Shown here piece by piece: positions 1-7,791 of a DNA stretch of 64,000 bases. The notes below the pieces were generated by a model. It had not been told where the DNA came from, did no database searches, and worked only from the letters and a program-made list of their open reading frames with translations. Position numbers and translations under genes: made by a program. The DNA comes from JBBPYC01 sp038200275 (GTDB lineage Bacteria > Pseudomonadota > Gammaproteobacteria > Burkholderiales > Burkholderiaceae_C). Within the stretch, counting starts at the first letter, position 1. Each line of letters starts with the position of its first letter. The stretch spans positions 23,960 to 87,959 of the forward strand of contig JBBPYC010000003.1 of assembly GCA_038200275.1 (NCBI GenBank). The letters run 5' to 3'.

Positions 1-347
1 ATTGCGCGTCTGCAGCCGAACGGCGACGTGCCGCCGACCAAATAACCGCTGTGGCGCTGCGCCACCTCCGGCCTGCACGGCTCGACCGACTTGGCACCAA
101 TCTGGCGCGCAAGGTTCTTGGTGCTGACCGTCCGGTTGCCATGCATCAACACGATCAGCGGCTTGGCGTCCTGATCCTGCATGACCAGTGTCTTGACTAC
201 CGTGTACGGGTCGAGCCCCAGCACCTCGGCGCTGTGCAACGCGCCGCCGTGCTCCAGGTATTCGTACGGGCGTTCAACGTACGGGACGTCGTGCTGCTTC
301 AGCCACTGCGTCGCCGGCGTTTCGCTGACATGCGACCTCTTCGCCAT
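1..347 (-). CDS. ybaK: YbaK/EbsC-family aminoacyl-tRNA deacylase, 3' end beyond window
   Basis: Reading leftward from an ATG at 347, an open frame of 115 codons runs off the left edge. Family knowledge: YbaK/EbsC proteins hydrolyse misacylated Cys-tRNA(Pro) in the cytoplasm. What is seen: the start MAKRSHVSETPATQWLKQH, the segment VVKTLVMQD, the core around LIVLMHGNRTVSTKNLAR, and near the edge GYLVGGTSPFGCRR, which matches the family's GG(T/I)SPFG active-site loop. The protein is complete at its N-terminus and lacks roughly the last quarter. It begins 6 bp after the tas stop, so the two genes are probably co-transcribed. It is easily missed because the frame has no stop inside the window. 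Confidence 0.85.
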   Translation of the reverse strand, partial: MAKRSHVSETPATQWLKQHDVPYVERPYEYLEHGGALHSAEVLGLDPYTVVKTLVMQDQDAKPLIVLMHGNRTVSTKNLARQIGAKSVEPCRPEVAQRHSGYLVGGTSPFGCRRA

Positions 348-353
348 GGCGGC

Positions 354-1415
354 TCAGATGGCCGGATCGCGCAGCTCCCAGCGGATCGCATCGATCTCGG
401 CCAGCAACTCGGGCGCCAGCACGGTATCGAACGCCTTCAAGTCTTCGTCGAACTGTGCAACCGACGTGACGCCGATGATGGTGCTGGCGACCTGCCACTT
501 GGCTTTGCAAAACCCGAGCGCGAGTTGCGTCGGCGTCAGGCCGTGCTTGCGCGCCAACGCGTTGTAGCGTCTTGCGGCAGTCAGCGCTTCCGGGCGACCC
601 CAGCGTTGCTTGCGGACCGACTCATAACGCGCGATGCGGCCTTGCGCCGGTGCATCCGGCCCTGCAATGCCGCTGTTGTCGTACTTGCCTGTCAGCAAGC
701 CGAAGGCAAGCGGCGAATATGCAAGCAGTGACACATCGAGCCGGTGGCAGGTTTCATCCAACCCGTTCTCATAACCGCGGCTCAGCAGGGAATAGACATT
801 CTGGATCGTCGCCATGCGCGGCAGCCCATGCTGTTCGGCCAGCCGTACGAACTCATGCACACCGTACGGTGTTTCATTCGACACACCGATGACGCGCACC
901 TTGCCCGCATCGACCAGTCGGCCCAGTGCTTCGAGTTGGTCCCGCATTGGCGTGCTCGACGTTTCTTTCGTTGGGTCGTAATAGATGGTTCCGAACGCAG
1001 GCACGTGCCGCTCAGGCCAGTGGATCTGATACAGGTCGATCACGTCGGTCTGCAAGCGCTTCAGTGACGCATCGCACGACTGCGCGATGTCGGCCGGCGT
1101 CATGCCCTTTCCTTCGCGCACCCAATCCATGCCGCGAGACGGCCCCGCCACCTTGCTGGCGACGATCAACTGCTTGCGCGCGCCTGGGTTCTTGGCAAAC
1201 CAGTTGCCGATGATGGTCTCGGTCGCGCCAAAGGTCTCGGCGCGGGTCGGCACCGAATACATCTCCGACGTGTCGATGAAATTGATGCCGGCATCCAGGG
1301 ATCGCGCCAGCACCGCATGGGAGCCGGCCTCATCGACCTGTTCGCCAAACGTCATGGTGCCCAGGCAGATCGGCGTGACTTCGAGGTCGCTTTGTCCCAG
1401 ACGGATTTTTTTCAT
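354..1415 (-). CDS. tas: Tas-like aldo/keto reductase
   Basis: This 353-residue NAD(P)H-dependent aldo/keto reductase resembles E. coli Tas (346 aa). Visible landmarks are the opening LEVTPICLGTMTFGEQ, the conserved DTSEMYSVP around the catalytic Tyr, SLKRLQTDVIDLYQIHWP, GVSNETPYGV, and a late TIIGVT segment for cofactor binding. I chose the ATG at 1415 (MKKIRLGQSDLEV) because family proteins start here; a TTG at 1442 would add nine residues that look non-coding. The physiological substrate of Tas is unclear; a link to tyrosine or phenylalanine prototrophy under starvation is known for E. coli. The gene is followed at once by ybaK. Confidence 0.9.
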   Translation of the reverse strand: MKKIRLGQSDLEVTPICLGTMTFGEQVDEAGSHAVLARSLDAGINFIDTSEMYSVPTRAETFGATETIIGNWFAKNPGARKQLIVASKVAGPSRGMDWVREGKGMTPADIAQSCDASLKRLQTDVIDLYQIHWPERHVPAFGTIYYDPTKETSSTPMRDQLEALGRLVDAGKVRVIGVSNETPYGVHEFVRLAEQHGLPRMATIQNVYSLLSRGYENGLDETCHRLDVSLLAYSPLAFGLLTGKYDNSGIAGPDAPAQGRIARYESVRKQRWGRPEALTAARRYNALARKHGLTPTQLALGFCKAKWQVASTIIGVTSVAQFDEDLKAFDTVLAPELLAEIDAIRWELRDPAI

Positions 1416-1457
1416 GAGGTCAATGCTTTCAGTAAGGGGCAATTTGCGGTCGCGGGA

Positions 1458-3074
1458 TCAATCGGGCGGCGCTTCATGCCAAGGCGCAACAGTCAGGTCG
1501 AGCGCGGCCAGTTGCCTGGCCACGCGTGGCAAGTCTGTGTTGAGTCGCTTGCGTTCATGCGCAGCCCAAACGCTGCGCAACACGTGCGCAGCGCGCTGCT
1601 TGGTCATTTGCAGTCCGGCCTCCGATGTGTCGTTCAAGCTGCCCAGCCGCTGCTGCAGTGACTCAAGCACCACAAGGTAACCTTCAGTCCCGTCTTGCGC
1701 AAACAGCGGCAGCGCGATGTCCAGCAGATAACGCAGCCGCTTGACCTCGATGCGAAGCCGGTGCCGTTCGGCGGCACTCTGGCGAGTCAGGCCGATCGCC
1801 GCGTGCTGCACCTTTTGATGCTGGCGCGCAAGCAGTTTGGCCAATTGCAAGGCAAGCGGTTTGCCTTCTGCCGGCTGGGCGTGGGCCGAGTCGAAGATCA
1901 ACCGTTCCGCGCTCAGCAACAAGCGGCCGTAGGCAGGCTTTGCAAGCCATGCGCGAACCGCGTCGTGGGCGACTTGTTGACGCTTCGTCGCATCGGCAGC
2001 GATGCGGTCGATCGGGCTTTCGACGTCCGCCGCTGTTTCCGGCAACGCAGACTTCAGCTGTTTGGCGATGACGCCCAGCGTTTCACTGAGGAACACATCG
2101 GCATCGCGCGCTGCGCCGAGCGTGTGACCCAGCGCTTTCAGCGGCACAGCAAGCTGCCGCAGATCGCGTTTGAGTTTCCTGTTTTTGATGAGCCGGTCGA
2201 ACGCACGCAGCACCGATCGCATCCGGCGCAGCGCGACACGGGCCTGGTGCACGAATTCGGGGTCAGCGAAATCCAGCTGCCGCAGGTTGTGCTGCAACGC
2301 TGCCAGCGGCGTGCCAAGTGCCAGCGCCAACGCCGCGTGCACGTCCGACGCCGGGTCCAGGTCGGGCATGCGGGTCTTCAACGGCTTGGCTGTCTGCCCG
2401 CCAGCCAATGCGCTGCCGCGTTCGCCTTTCGAAGCGGACAGCGGCAACAGGGTCAGCCCCTCGCACAGGTCGCGTGCCAACTTCCAGACGGTGGCGGGTC
2501 GGCCACTTTCAAACTCCAGCTCGAACTCGCTGATCGGCTCGGTGCGCCGCGTATCGCCGCTGCCGCAAACGATCTCGCCGATATCCAGGCTGGCGATGGC
2601 ACGCGTGCCGTCTTTGAACTTGAGCTGCCAACTGCGTCGTTGGAAGTCGATGGCGAATATCGGCTGCAGTGTCTGTGGCAACCGTGCGAACTCATCGAGC
2701 CGCGCGAGCGGGGTGCGCTGCAGCACTATCCAGTCGAGCTTCGGCTCCGGGACCTGCTGCTCCCACTCCCCGCGAGACCGCAGCGCCAGCGCCGCACCGC
2801 TCGACGTCTTGAACGTTTGCACCCATTGGTCGCCTTCGCACCGCAGCCGCAGGGCCATGCCGGCGCGTGCAAGCAAGCCGTCTGCCGTATCCAGATAGCG
2901 CGCCTGCATGCGTTGCTGCTGCGGCAGCCGGTCGCCGGCGAGCGCGCGCAGCAGCGGGTGATCGGCCAATCGCGCAGCATCAGCCGGCGCGACGGCCAGC
3001 TTGAGCTCGAGCTCGGTTGGCGTTTCCAGACCCGGGTCGGCCGCCACCTTGCCCAGCCCTTTAACGTCCCGCAT
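1458..3074 (-). CDS. CYTH-CHAD domain protein (probable inorganic triphosphatase)
   Basis: A 538-residue protein with an N-terminal CYTH tunnel domain (about residues 20-215) and a C-terminal CHAD helical domain (about 245-530). The CYTH signature ELELKL lies at residues 21-26, with further acidic and basic strand motifs (ARYLDTADGLLARAGMALR). The CHAD part has conserved His and Arg patches such as FVHQARVALRRMRSVLRAFD and LRIEVKRLRYLLD. Family knowledge: the same architecture in E. coli YgiF hydrolyses inorganic triphosphate, and CHAD domains bind polyphosphate. The start is ATG at 3074 (MRDVKGLGK), overlapping the acyl-CoA synthetase stop by 14 bp and implying coupled translation. No functional link to that neighbour is obvious. 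Confidence 0.85.
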   Translation of the reverse strand: MRDVKGLGKVAADPGLETPTELELKLAVAPADAARLADHPLLRALAGDRLPQQQRMQARYLDTADGLLARAGMALRLRCEGDQWVQTFKTSSGAALALRSRGEWEQQVPEPKLDWIVLQRTPLARLDEFARLPQTLQPIFAIDFQRRSWQLKFKDGTRAIASLDIGEIVCGSGDTRRTEPISEFELEFESGRPATVWKLARDLCEGLTLLPLSASKGERGSALAGGQTAKPLKTRMPDLDPASDVHAALALALGTPLAALQHNLRQLDFADPEFVHQARVALRRMRSVLRAFDRLIKNRKLKRDLRQLAVPLKALGHTLGAARDADVFLSETLGVIAKQLKSALPETAADVESPIDRIAADATKRQQVAHDAVRAWLAKPAYGRLLLSAERLIFDSAHAQPAEGKPLALQLAKLLARQHQKVQHAAIGLTRQSAAERHRLRIEVKRLRYLLDIALPLFAQDGTEGYLVVLESLQQRLGSLNDTSEAGLQMTKQRAAHVLRSVWAAHERKRLNTDLPRVARQLAALDLTVAPWHEAPPD

Positions 3075-4887
3075 TGACCGGCGCCTTTGTTTTATTTCGA
3101 GCACGTTGCTCCTCCTGCAGCCGCAGCACACGGCGTTGCACCTTGCCAGTCGTGGTCATCGGCAACTGATCGATGAACTCGATCTCTTTCGGGTATTCAT
3201 AAGGGGCCAGCCGAGTCTTCACATGCTGCTGGAGCTGGATAATCAAATCTTGCTCAAACTGCCCCGACGCGCCGGTCTTTGCTGCATTGTTCGCTACGAA
3301 ATCCGCAGCAAGCACAATATATGCCTTGACCAGCGCGCCCCGCTCGCGGTCCGGCTTGGGCACCACCGCGGCATTCGCCACCGCCGGGTGCTTGACCAGG
3401 CAGTTCTCGATCTCGCTGGGCCCGATCCGGTAGCCGGCCACCTTGAACACATCGTCGGCGCGGCCCTGGTACCAGAAGTAGCCGTCGGCATCGCGGCTGG
3501 CGAGATCGCCGGTGCGACACCAGCGCAGCCCGTCGGCGTCGGTGGTGTACTTGGCGGCGGTGCCGGCTTCGTTGTTCCAGTAGCCAAGAAAGAAGATCGG
3601 GTCTAGCGCGCCGTGCCGGTCGTGCGTGCAGATGGCCACGTCGCCGATCTCGCCCACCGCACATTCATGGCCATCTTCGTCGAGCAGCGCGATCCGATGG
3701 CCTGGGTAGGCCCGGCCCATGCTGCCGGGGCGCGCCGGCCAGCCCACGTTGAGGTTGGCCTGGCCGTTCATCGCACAGTTGCCGACGATGTAGTTGATCT
3801 CGGTCTGGCCGAACATTTCGTTCAATGTCACGCCAAGTTCGGCCTGGCACCAGTGGAAAACCGCATCACCCACCGATTCGCCGGCGCTCATGATGGCTTG
3901 CAGCCTGAGGTTGAAGCGTTCGCGCGGGTGCGGAAACGCCTTCATCATTGCTTTCAACGCGGTCGGAAAAAGGAATGTGTGCGTGACCTGGTGCTGCTGC
4001 ATCAGTTCAAACGCGCCTGCAGGATCGAACCGCCCGTTGAACGCCACGATCGGTCGGCCGAAGTAGAGTGTGGGCAGCAGCGCGTCCATCAGCCCGCCAG
4101 TCCAGGCCCAGTCGGCTGGCGACCAGAACGTGGTGCCGGCACCATCGCCGGCCGAGTCCGCCGGGTCGAATCCGAGCCAGTTCTGGCTGCAGACGAACCC
4201 GCTCAGATTGCCGATCAGCGCGCGGTGCGGGATCAACGCGCCTTTGGGCGGGCCGGTGGTGCCGCTGGTGTAGATCAGCACCGCACCGTCGTCGGCCCGC
4301 GTGGCGGCCAGATCGAACCCATCGGGCTGCTGCGCAAGCAACGCGTGCCATGCCATGTCGGCGCGTGCGCTGGCGGCGGTGTCGACGCCGATCAGCGTGC
4401 CGAGCTGCGGGCACTGCGCGCGCACGGCGAGCAGGCTGCCGATCGCGCCGTCGTCAGCGATGGCGACCTTCGCGGCGCTGTCGGTCAGCCGGTGCTCGAG
4501 CGCTTCCGGGCCGAACAACATCGACAACGGCAACGCGACGGCCCCCATCTGCAGGATCGCGATGTAAGCCACCGCTGTCTCGAACCGCTGGGGCAGCACG
4601 ATCGCGACCCGGTCGCCGCGCAACACGCCCAGATCCGCCAGCGCGTTGCTCAGGCGGTTGGCTGCGAGCTGCAGCTCGGCATAACTATGAAAAAACCCGT
4701 CGGCGCCCGCCGAATGGACCTGTATAGCTATCCTTTGTGCAGCATCGGGCGACTGCGCCCAACGCCGGGCGCAGACTTCGGCGATGTTGAAGCGCTCCGG
4801 CACCTGCCAGCGGAACTCACGCACCATCTGCGCGTAATGGTCGGCCGGCGGGGGAGGCAACGTGTCCGCGGCGGGACGCTTCGGCAT
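3061..4887 (-). CDS. AMP-dependent acyl-CoA synthetase (ACSM-like)
   Basis: A 608-residue ANL-superfamily ligase that activates a carboxylic acid to acyl-AMP and then acyl-CoA. Motifs seen: the P-loop YTSGTTGPPKG, the adenine-binding GQTEINYIVGN, the hinge TGDLASRDADGYFWYQGR with ADDVFKVAGYRIGP, and the catalytic lysine in TTTGKVQRR near the end. The order resembles medium-chain acyl-CoA synthetases rather than acetyl-CoA synthetase, so the acyl substrate is uncertain. The start at 4887 is set by an AAGGAG 7 nt upstream. Near residues 57-75 the coding sequence runs through a copy of the dispersed repeat (4681-4733). Divergent from the alpha/beta hydrolase, with starts 13 bp apart. Confidence 0.9.
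   Translation of the reverse strand: MPKRPAADTLPPPPADHYAQMVREFRWQVPERFNIAEVCARRWAQSPDAAQRIAIQVHSAGADGFFHSYAELQLAANRLSNALADLGVLRGDRVAIVLPQRFETAVAYIAILQMGAVALPLSMLFGPEALEHRLTDSAAKVAIADDGAIGSLLAVRAQCPQLGTLIGVDTAASARADMAWHALLAQQPDGFDLAATRADDGAVLIYTSGTTGPPKGALIPHRALIGNLSGFVCSQNWLGFDPADSAGDGAGTTFWSPADWAWTGGLMDALLPTLYFGRPIVAFNGRFDPAGAFELMQQHQVTHTFLFPTALKAMMKAFPHPRERFNLRLQAIMSAGESVGDAVFHWCQAELGVTLNEMFGQTEINYIVGNCAMNGQANLNVGWPARPGSMGRAYPGHRIALLDEDGHECAVGEIGDVAICTHDRHGALDPIFFLGYWNNEAGTAAKYTTDADGLRWCRTGDLASRDADGYFWYQGRADDVFKVAGYRIGPSEIENCLVKHPAVANAAVVPKPDRERGALVKAYIVLAADFVANNAAKTGASGQFEQDLIIQLQQHVKTRLAPYEYPKEIEFIDQLPMTTTGKVQRRVLRLQEEQRARNKTKAPVNAGR
4681..4733 (-). repeat. Dispersed repeat, copy A (inside acyl-CoA synthetase)
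   Basis: On the minus strand this reads ATAGCTAT, a GC-rich middle containing GGCGGGCGCCG, then GGGTTTTTTCATAG. This is the order (TAGC arm, GCGC core, T-run, CAT) shared by the other copies. It is AT-richer than the flanking gene and is read in frame, encoding about 17 residues. The first GCTA arm is degenerate, so this is a weaker member. Confidence 0.5.
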
Positions 4888-4900
4888 GGTGGGTCTCCTT

Positions 4901-5836
4901 ATGATCCAGCCAATGTACAAGGTTCAAAAATCCGCTTCCAGCGAGTTCGTTCGGGTGCGCACGCACGACTATCACGTGCGGGTCTGGGGACAGCGCCAGG
5001 CAGGCGTTGCACCACGCGTGTTGGTGCACGGCTGGATGGACGTCTCGGCGTCTTATCAGTTCATGGTCGATGCAATGAAAGGCGACGTCTGGACGATCGC
5101 GCCGGACTGGCGCGGCTACGGCTTGACGACCGGGCCAAGCGCGGACAACTACTGGATGGCCGACTATCTGGCCGACCTCGACTCCTTGTTGGACCACTAT
5201 GCGGCCGAGCAGCCGGTCGACTTGATCGGCCACAGCATGGGCGGCAACGTCGCGATGCTGTATGCGGGCGTGCGGCCTGAGCGGATTCGGCGGCTTGTCA
5301 ACCTGGAAGGCTTCGGGCTGGCCGCGACCAGACCTGAACAGGTCGGCACGCGCTATGTGCGCTGGTTCGACGAGTTGAAAGCGCTGCACCGCGGCGACTC
5401 GGCGCTGACCGACTATGCCGATGCGGCCGGCGTTGCCCGACGGCTGAAGCGCAACAACCCGCGGCTGGACGACGACAAGGCCGACTGGCTGGCCACGCAC
5501 TGGGCTGAGCAACAGCCCGACGGCCGCTGGCGGATTCTGGGCGACCCGGCGCACAAGATCATCAGCGCCAATCTGTATCAGGTGCCGGAAACGCTTGCAC
5601 TGTTCAAGTGCATCACGGCGCCCACCCTCGTAATTGAAGCCAGCGACGACTCGCTGACCAAATGGTGGGACGGCAAGTACACGCTGGCCGAGTTTCATGA
5701 GCGACTGCAGGCGGTGCCGAATGTGCGCGTCGAACGGGTCGAAGACGCGGGCCATATGCTGCATCACGACCAGCCGCAAGTGTTGGCGCGACTGGTGGAA
5801 GGCTTTCTGGCAGACCGAGCGGAGGTGCCCGCATGA
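4901..5836 (+). CDS. Alpha/beta hydrolase
   Basis: A protein of about 311 residues with the alpha/beta-hydrolase fold. Seen: the oxyanion strand VLVHGWMDVSASYQF, DWRGYGLTTGP, the nucleophile elbow GHSMGG, an acid in VIEASDDSLT, and a terminal catalytic His in VEDAGHMLHHDQP. This gives a complete Ser-Asp-His set, so an active esterase or hydrolase is likely, but the substrate cannot be told. The start is uncertain: ATG 4901 and ATG 4913 both fit and neither has a clear ribosome binding site; a GTG at 4862 has a purine run but would overlap the divergent synthetase. Pairing with an acyl-CoA synthetase may mean shared use of an ester or acid, which is inference. Confidence 0.85.
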   Translation: MIQPMYKVQKSASSEFVRVRTHDYHVRVWGQRQAGVAPRVLVHGWMDVSASYQFMVDAMKGDVWTIAPDWRGYGLTTGPSADNYWMADYLADLDSLLDHYAAEQPVDLIGHSMGGNVAMLYAGVRPERIRRLVNLEGFGLAATRPEQVGTRYVRWFDELKALHRGDSALTDYADAAGVARRLKRNNPRLDDDKADWLATHWAEQQPDGRWRILGDPAHKIISANLYQVPETLALFKCITAPTLVIEASDDSLTKWWDGKYTLAEFHERLQAVPNVRVERVEDAGHMLHHDQPQVLARLVEGFLADRAEVPA

Positions 5837-5935
5837 CAAAATGCCCCTCCTTTGTGCATGCCGCGCGTCGCTTCGAACCGTCAGGCCCGCTGCACAAGCG
5901 ATCTGCCCTTGCCACCCTGCTTTTTGAAGAACCTC

Positions 5936-7040
5936 ATGGACATCGAACAAATCAACCTGATCGGCACCACCTTGACTGACCTGACCGAGCGCACGCAAGA
6001 GCTCCGGAGGTATCTTTGACTACGATGCCAAAGCCGAACGCGTCCGCACCGTCAACGCGTCGCTAGAAGACCCGGCGGTCTGGAACGACCCGAAGCGCGC
6101 TCAGGAGTTGGGCCGCGAGAAGAAAGCGCTCGATGACGTGGTCGTCACGCTCGATGAACTCACGCGTGAGCTGGCCGACAACAGCGAGCTGTTCGAGATG
6201 AGCAAGGAAGAAGGCGACGAAGACGGCCTTGCGACGATCCGCGATGAGTCGACCAAGCTGCAAGCCAAGATCGAACAGCTCGAATTCCGCCGCATGTTCA
6301 ACCAGCCGGCCGATCCGAGCAATGCGTTCCTCGACATCCAGGCCGGCGCGGGTGGCACCGAGGCGCAGGACTGGGCCAGCATGCTGCTGCGCCAGTACCT
6401 GCGTTATGCCGAACGCAAGGGCTTCAAGGCGCAGATCGAAGACGAGTCGCCGGGCGAGACCGCGGGCATCAAGGGCGCAACCATCAAGATCGAGGGCGAA
6501 TACGCATTCGGCCTGCTGCGCACCGAGACCGGCGTGCACCGCTTGGTGCGCAAATCACCGTTCGATTCGGCAGGTGGCCGGCACACCTCGTTCGCGTCCG
6601 TCTTCGTCTATCCGGAAGTCGATGACTCGATCGAGATCGACATCAATCCGTCCGACGTGCGCACCGATACGTACCGTGCATCAGGTGCGGGCGGCCAGCA
6701 CATCAACAAGACCGATTCGGCCGTGCGCCTGACGCACATTCCGACCGGCATCGTCGTGCAATGCCAGGACGGCCGCAGCCAGCACAGCAACCGCGACGTG
6801 GCCTGGAAGCGGCTGCGCTCACGCCTCTATGACCACGAGATGAGGAAACGCCAGGAAGAGCAGCAAAAGCTCGAAGACAGCAAGACCGACGTCGGCTGGG
6901 GCCACCAGATTCGCAGTTACGTGCTCGATCAGAGCCGCATCAAGGACTTGCGCACCAATGTGGAGATCTCGAATACACAGAAAGTGCTTGATGGGGATCT
7001 GGACGTATTCATCGAGGCGTCGTTAAAGCATGGAGTTTGA
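5936..7040 (+). CDS. prfB: Peptide chain release factor 2 (programmed +1 frameshift)
   Basis: RF2 recognises UGA and UAA stop codons and triggers peptide release. Translation starts at ATG 5936 (MDIEQINLIGTTLTDL). After 27 codons it meets an in-frame TGA at 6017-6019; a +1 shift on CTT continues in the frame that ends at 7040, giving 367 residues (E. coli RF2 has 365). Signature motifs: SPF in RKSPFDSAGGRH for stop recognition and GGQ in SGAGGQHINKTDSAVR for peptidyl-tRNA hydrolysis. The usual downstream neighbour lysS is absent; a toxin-antitoxin pair follows instead. Annotation from single open frames would miss the first 57 codons or call the gene broken. Confidence 0.97.
6006..6020 (+). 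promoter_or_regulatory. prfB autoregulatory +1 frameshift site
   Basis: GGAGG at 6006-6010, then TAT, CTT and TGA followed by C. This is the arrangement known from E. coli prfB: an internal Shine-Dalgarno 3 nt before the slippery CTT, and a UGA in poor context. When RF2 is scarce the ribosome pauses at UGA and slips +1 to read GAC. The position after codon 27 and the frame arithmetic (27 codons plus a 340-codon second frame) agree with this. Confidence 0.95.
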
Positions 7041-7049
7041 CGTGCTGCG

Positions 7050-7084
7050 TACAATGGTGACACGAAGACTGGATTGGTGACACG
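7050..7084 (+). promoter_or_regulatory. Candidate promoter/operator of the toxin-antitoxin pair
   Basis: TACAAT at 7050-7055 resembles a sigma70 -10 box just after the prfB stop. The 10-mer TGGTGACACG occurs twice, at 7055-7064 and 7075-7084, exactly 20 bp apart (about two helical turns). Direct or inverted repeats upstream of phd/vapB genes are commonly the sites where the antitoxin represses its own operon. No good -35 box is visible, so the promoter part is tentative. Confidence 0.45.
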
Positions 7085-7085
7085 C

Positions 7086-7313
7086 ATGCAGACCCTCAAC
7101 GTCCGTGAACTGCGCAGCGCGATCCCCCATCTGCGTGAAACCCTGGAGCGCGAGCACGAGCTGGTGCTGGTTTCCAACGGCGAGCCCATTGCGCGCATCC
7201 TGCCGATCAAGGCTGCGCCCGCATTGAAGTCGCTGGCTGCGTTTCGCGCCAGCCTAGGTCGCACGCTGCCCGATTCGACACCCGACATCCGCGCCGACCG
7301 AGACCGTCGCTGA
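7086..7313 (+). CDS. Phd/YefM-type antitoxin
   Basis: A 75-residue protein starting MQTLNVRELRSAIPHLRETL, with the hallmark VLVSNGEPIARILPI of Phd/YefM antitoxins: an N-terminal DNA-binding fold and a C-terminal toxin-binding tail. In-frame TTG (7074) and GTG (7077) lie upstream, but family members begin at the M(Q/R)TLNVRELR methionine, so ATG 7086 is used. GGTGA lies 5 nt before it. The PIN toxin gene starts 4 bp after its stop, the usual antitoxin-first order. Role: neutralises the VapC toxin and represses the operon (family knowledge). Confidence 0.88.
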   Translation: MQTLNVRELRSAIPHLRETLEREHELVLVSNGEPIARILPIKAAPALKSLAAFRASLGRTLPDSTPDIRADRDRR

Positions 7314-7317
7314 TCGC

Positions 7318-7755
7318 GTGCGTGCACTGGTCTACATCGACACCAGCATGCTGGTGAAGCGCTACCTTCCGGAGCTGGGCTCCGACGAACTGGAAGCGCG
7401 CCTGCTGGCGGAACGGCCCCGACTCCTGGCGTCCGAACTGATCAAGATCGAAATGGTGTCGGCGCTGCATCGGCGCGAGCGGCAAGGCGTTGCTGACCGC
7501 GCGTTTTGCAATGCAGCACACGCGCTGTTCTTGGGCGACCTGCTGGACAGAGTGGTGGAAACGGTGCGGCTGGACACTGCCCAGGTTGAGCGATCAACCT
7601 GTCTTCTGTCGGAGCTTCGGTCGCCGTTGGCCACGCTGGACGCGTTGCATCTGGCCACGGCAATCGATCAGGAGGTGGCCATGTTCTTCACCCACGATGT
7701 CCAGCTTTCGCGAGCCGCGCAGGAAGCCGGCCTGTCGGTCTGGCCGCAATTTTGA
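7318..7755 (+). CDS. vapC: VapC-type PIN-domain toxin (RNase)
   Basis: A 145-residue PIN-domain protein starting at GTG 7318 (MRALVYIDTSMLVKRYL). The acidic catalytic set is present: Asp8 in YIDTS, Glu in SELIKIEMVSAL, Asp in ATLDALHLATA and Asp in THDVQLSRAA. VapC toxins cleave RNA, often initiator tRNA or 23S rRNA, in a Mg-dependent way; the target here cannot be predicted. Length and layout are normal and the pair looks intact. It sits between prfB and pepN, possibly transcribed from prfB as well as from its own promoter. Confidence 0.88.
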   Translation: MRALVYIDTSMLVKRYLPELGSDELEARLLAERPRLLASELIKIEMVSALHRRERQGVADRAFCNAAHALFLGDLLDRVVETVRLDTAQVERSTCLLSELRSPLATLDALHLATAIDQEVAMFFTHDVQLSRAAQEAGLSVWPQF

Positions 7756-7791
7756 TTTCTTTGGCGTGAGCCGAATGACTGGAAACACCCG

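Noticed and set aside
1..45. A short plus-strand frame ending at 45 that could be the tail of an upstream gene
   Set aside because: The same bases encode the conserved GGTSPFG region of ybaK on the minus strand, which explains them better.
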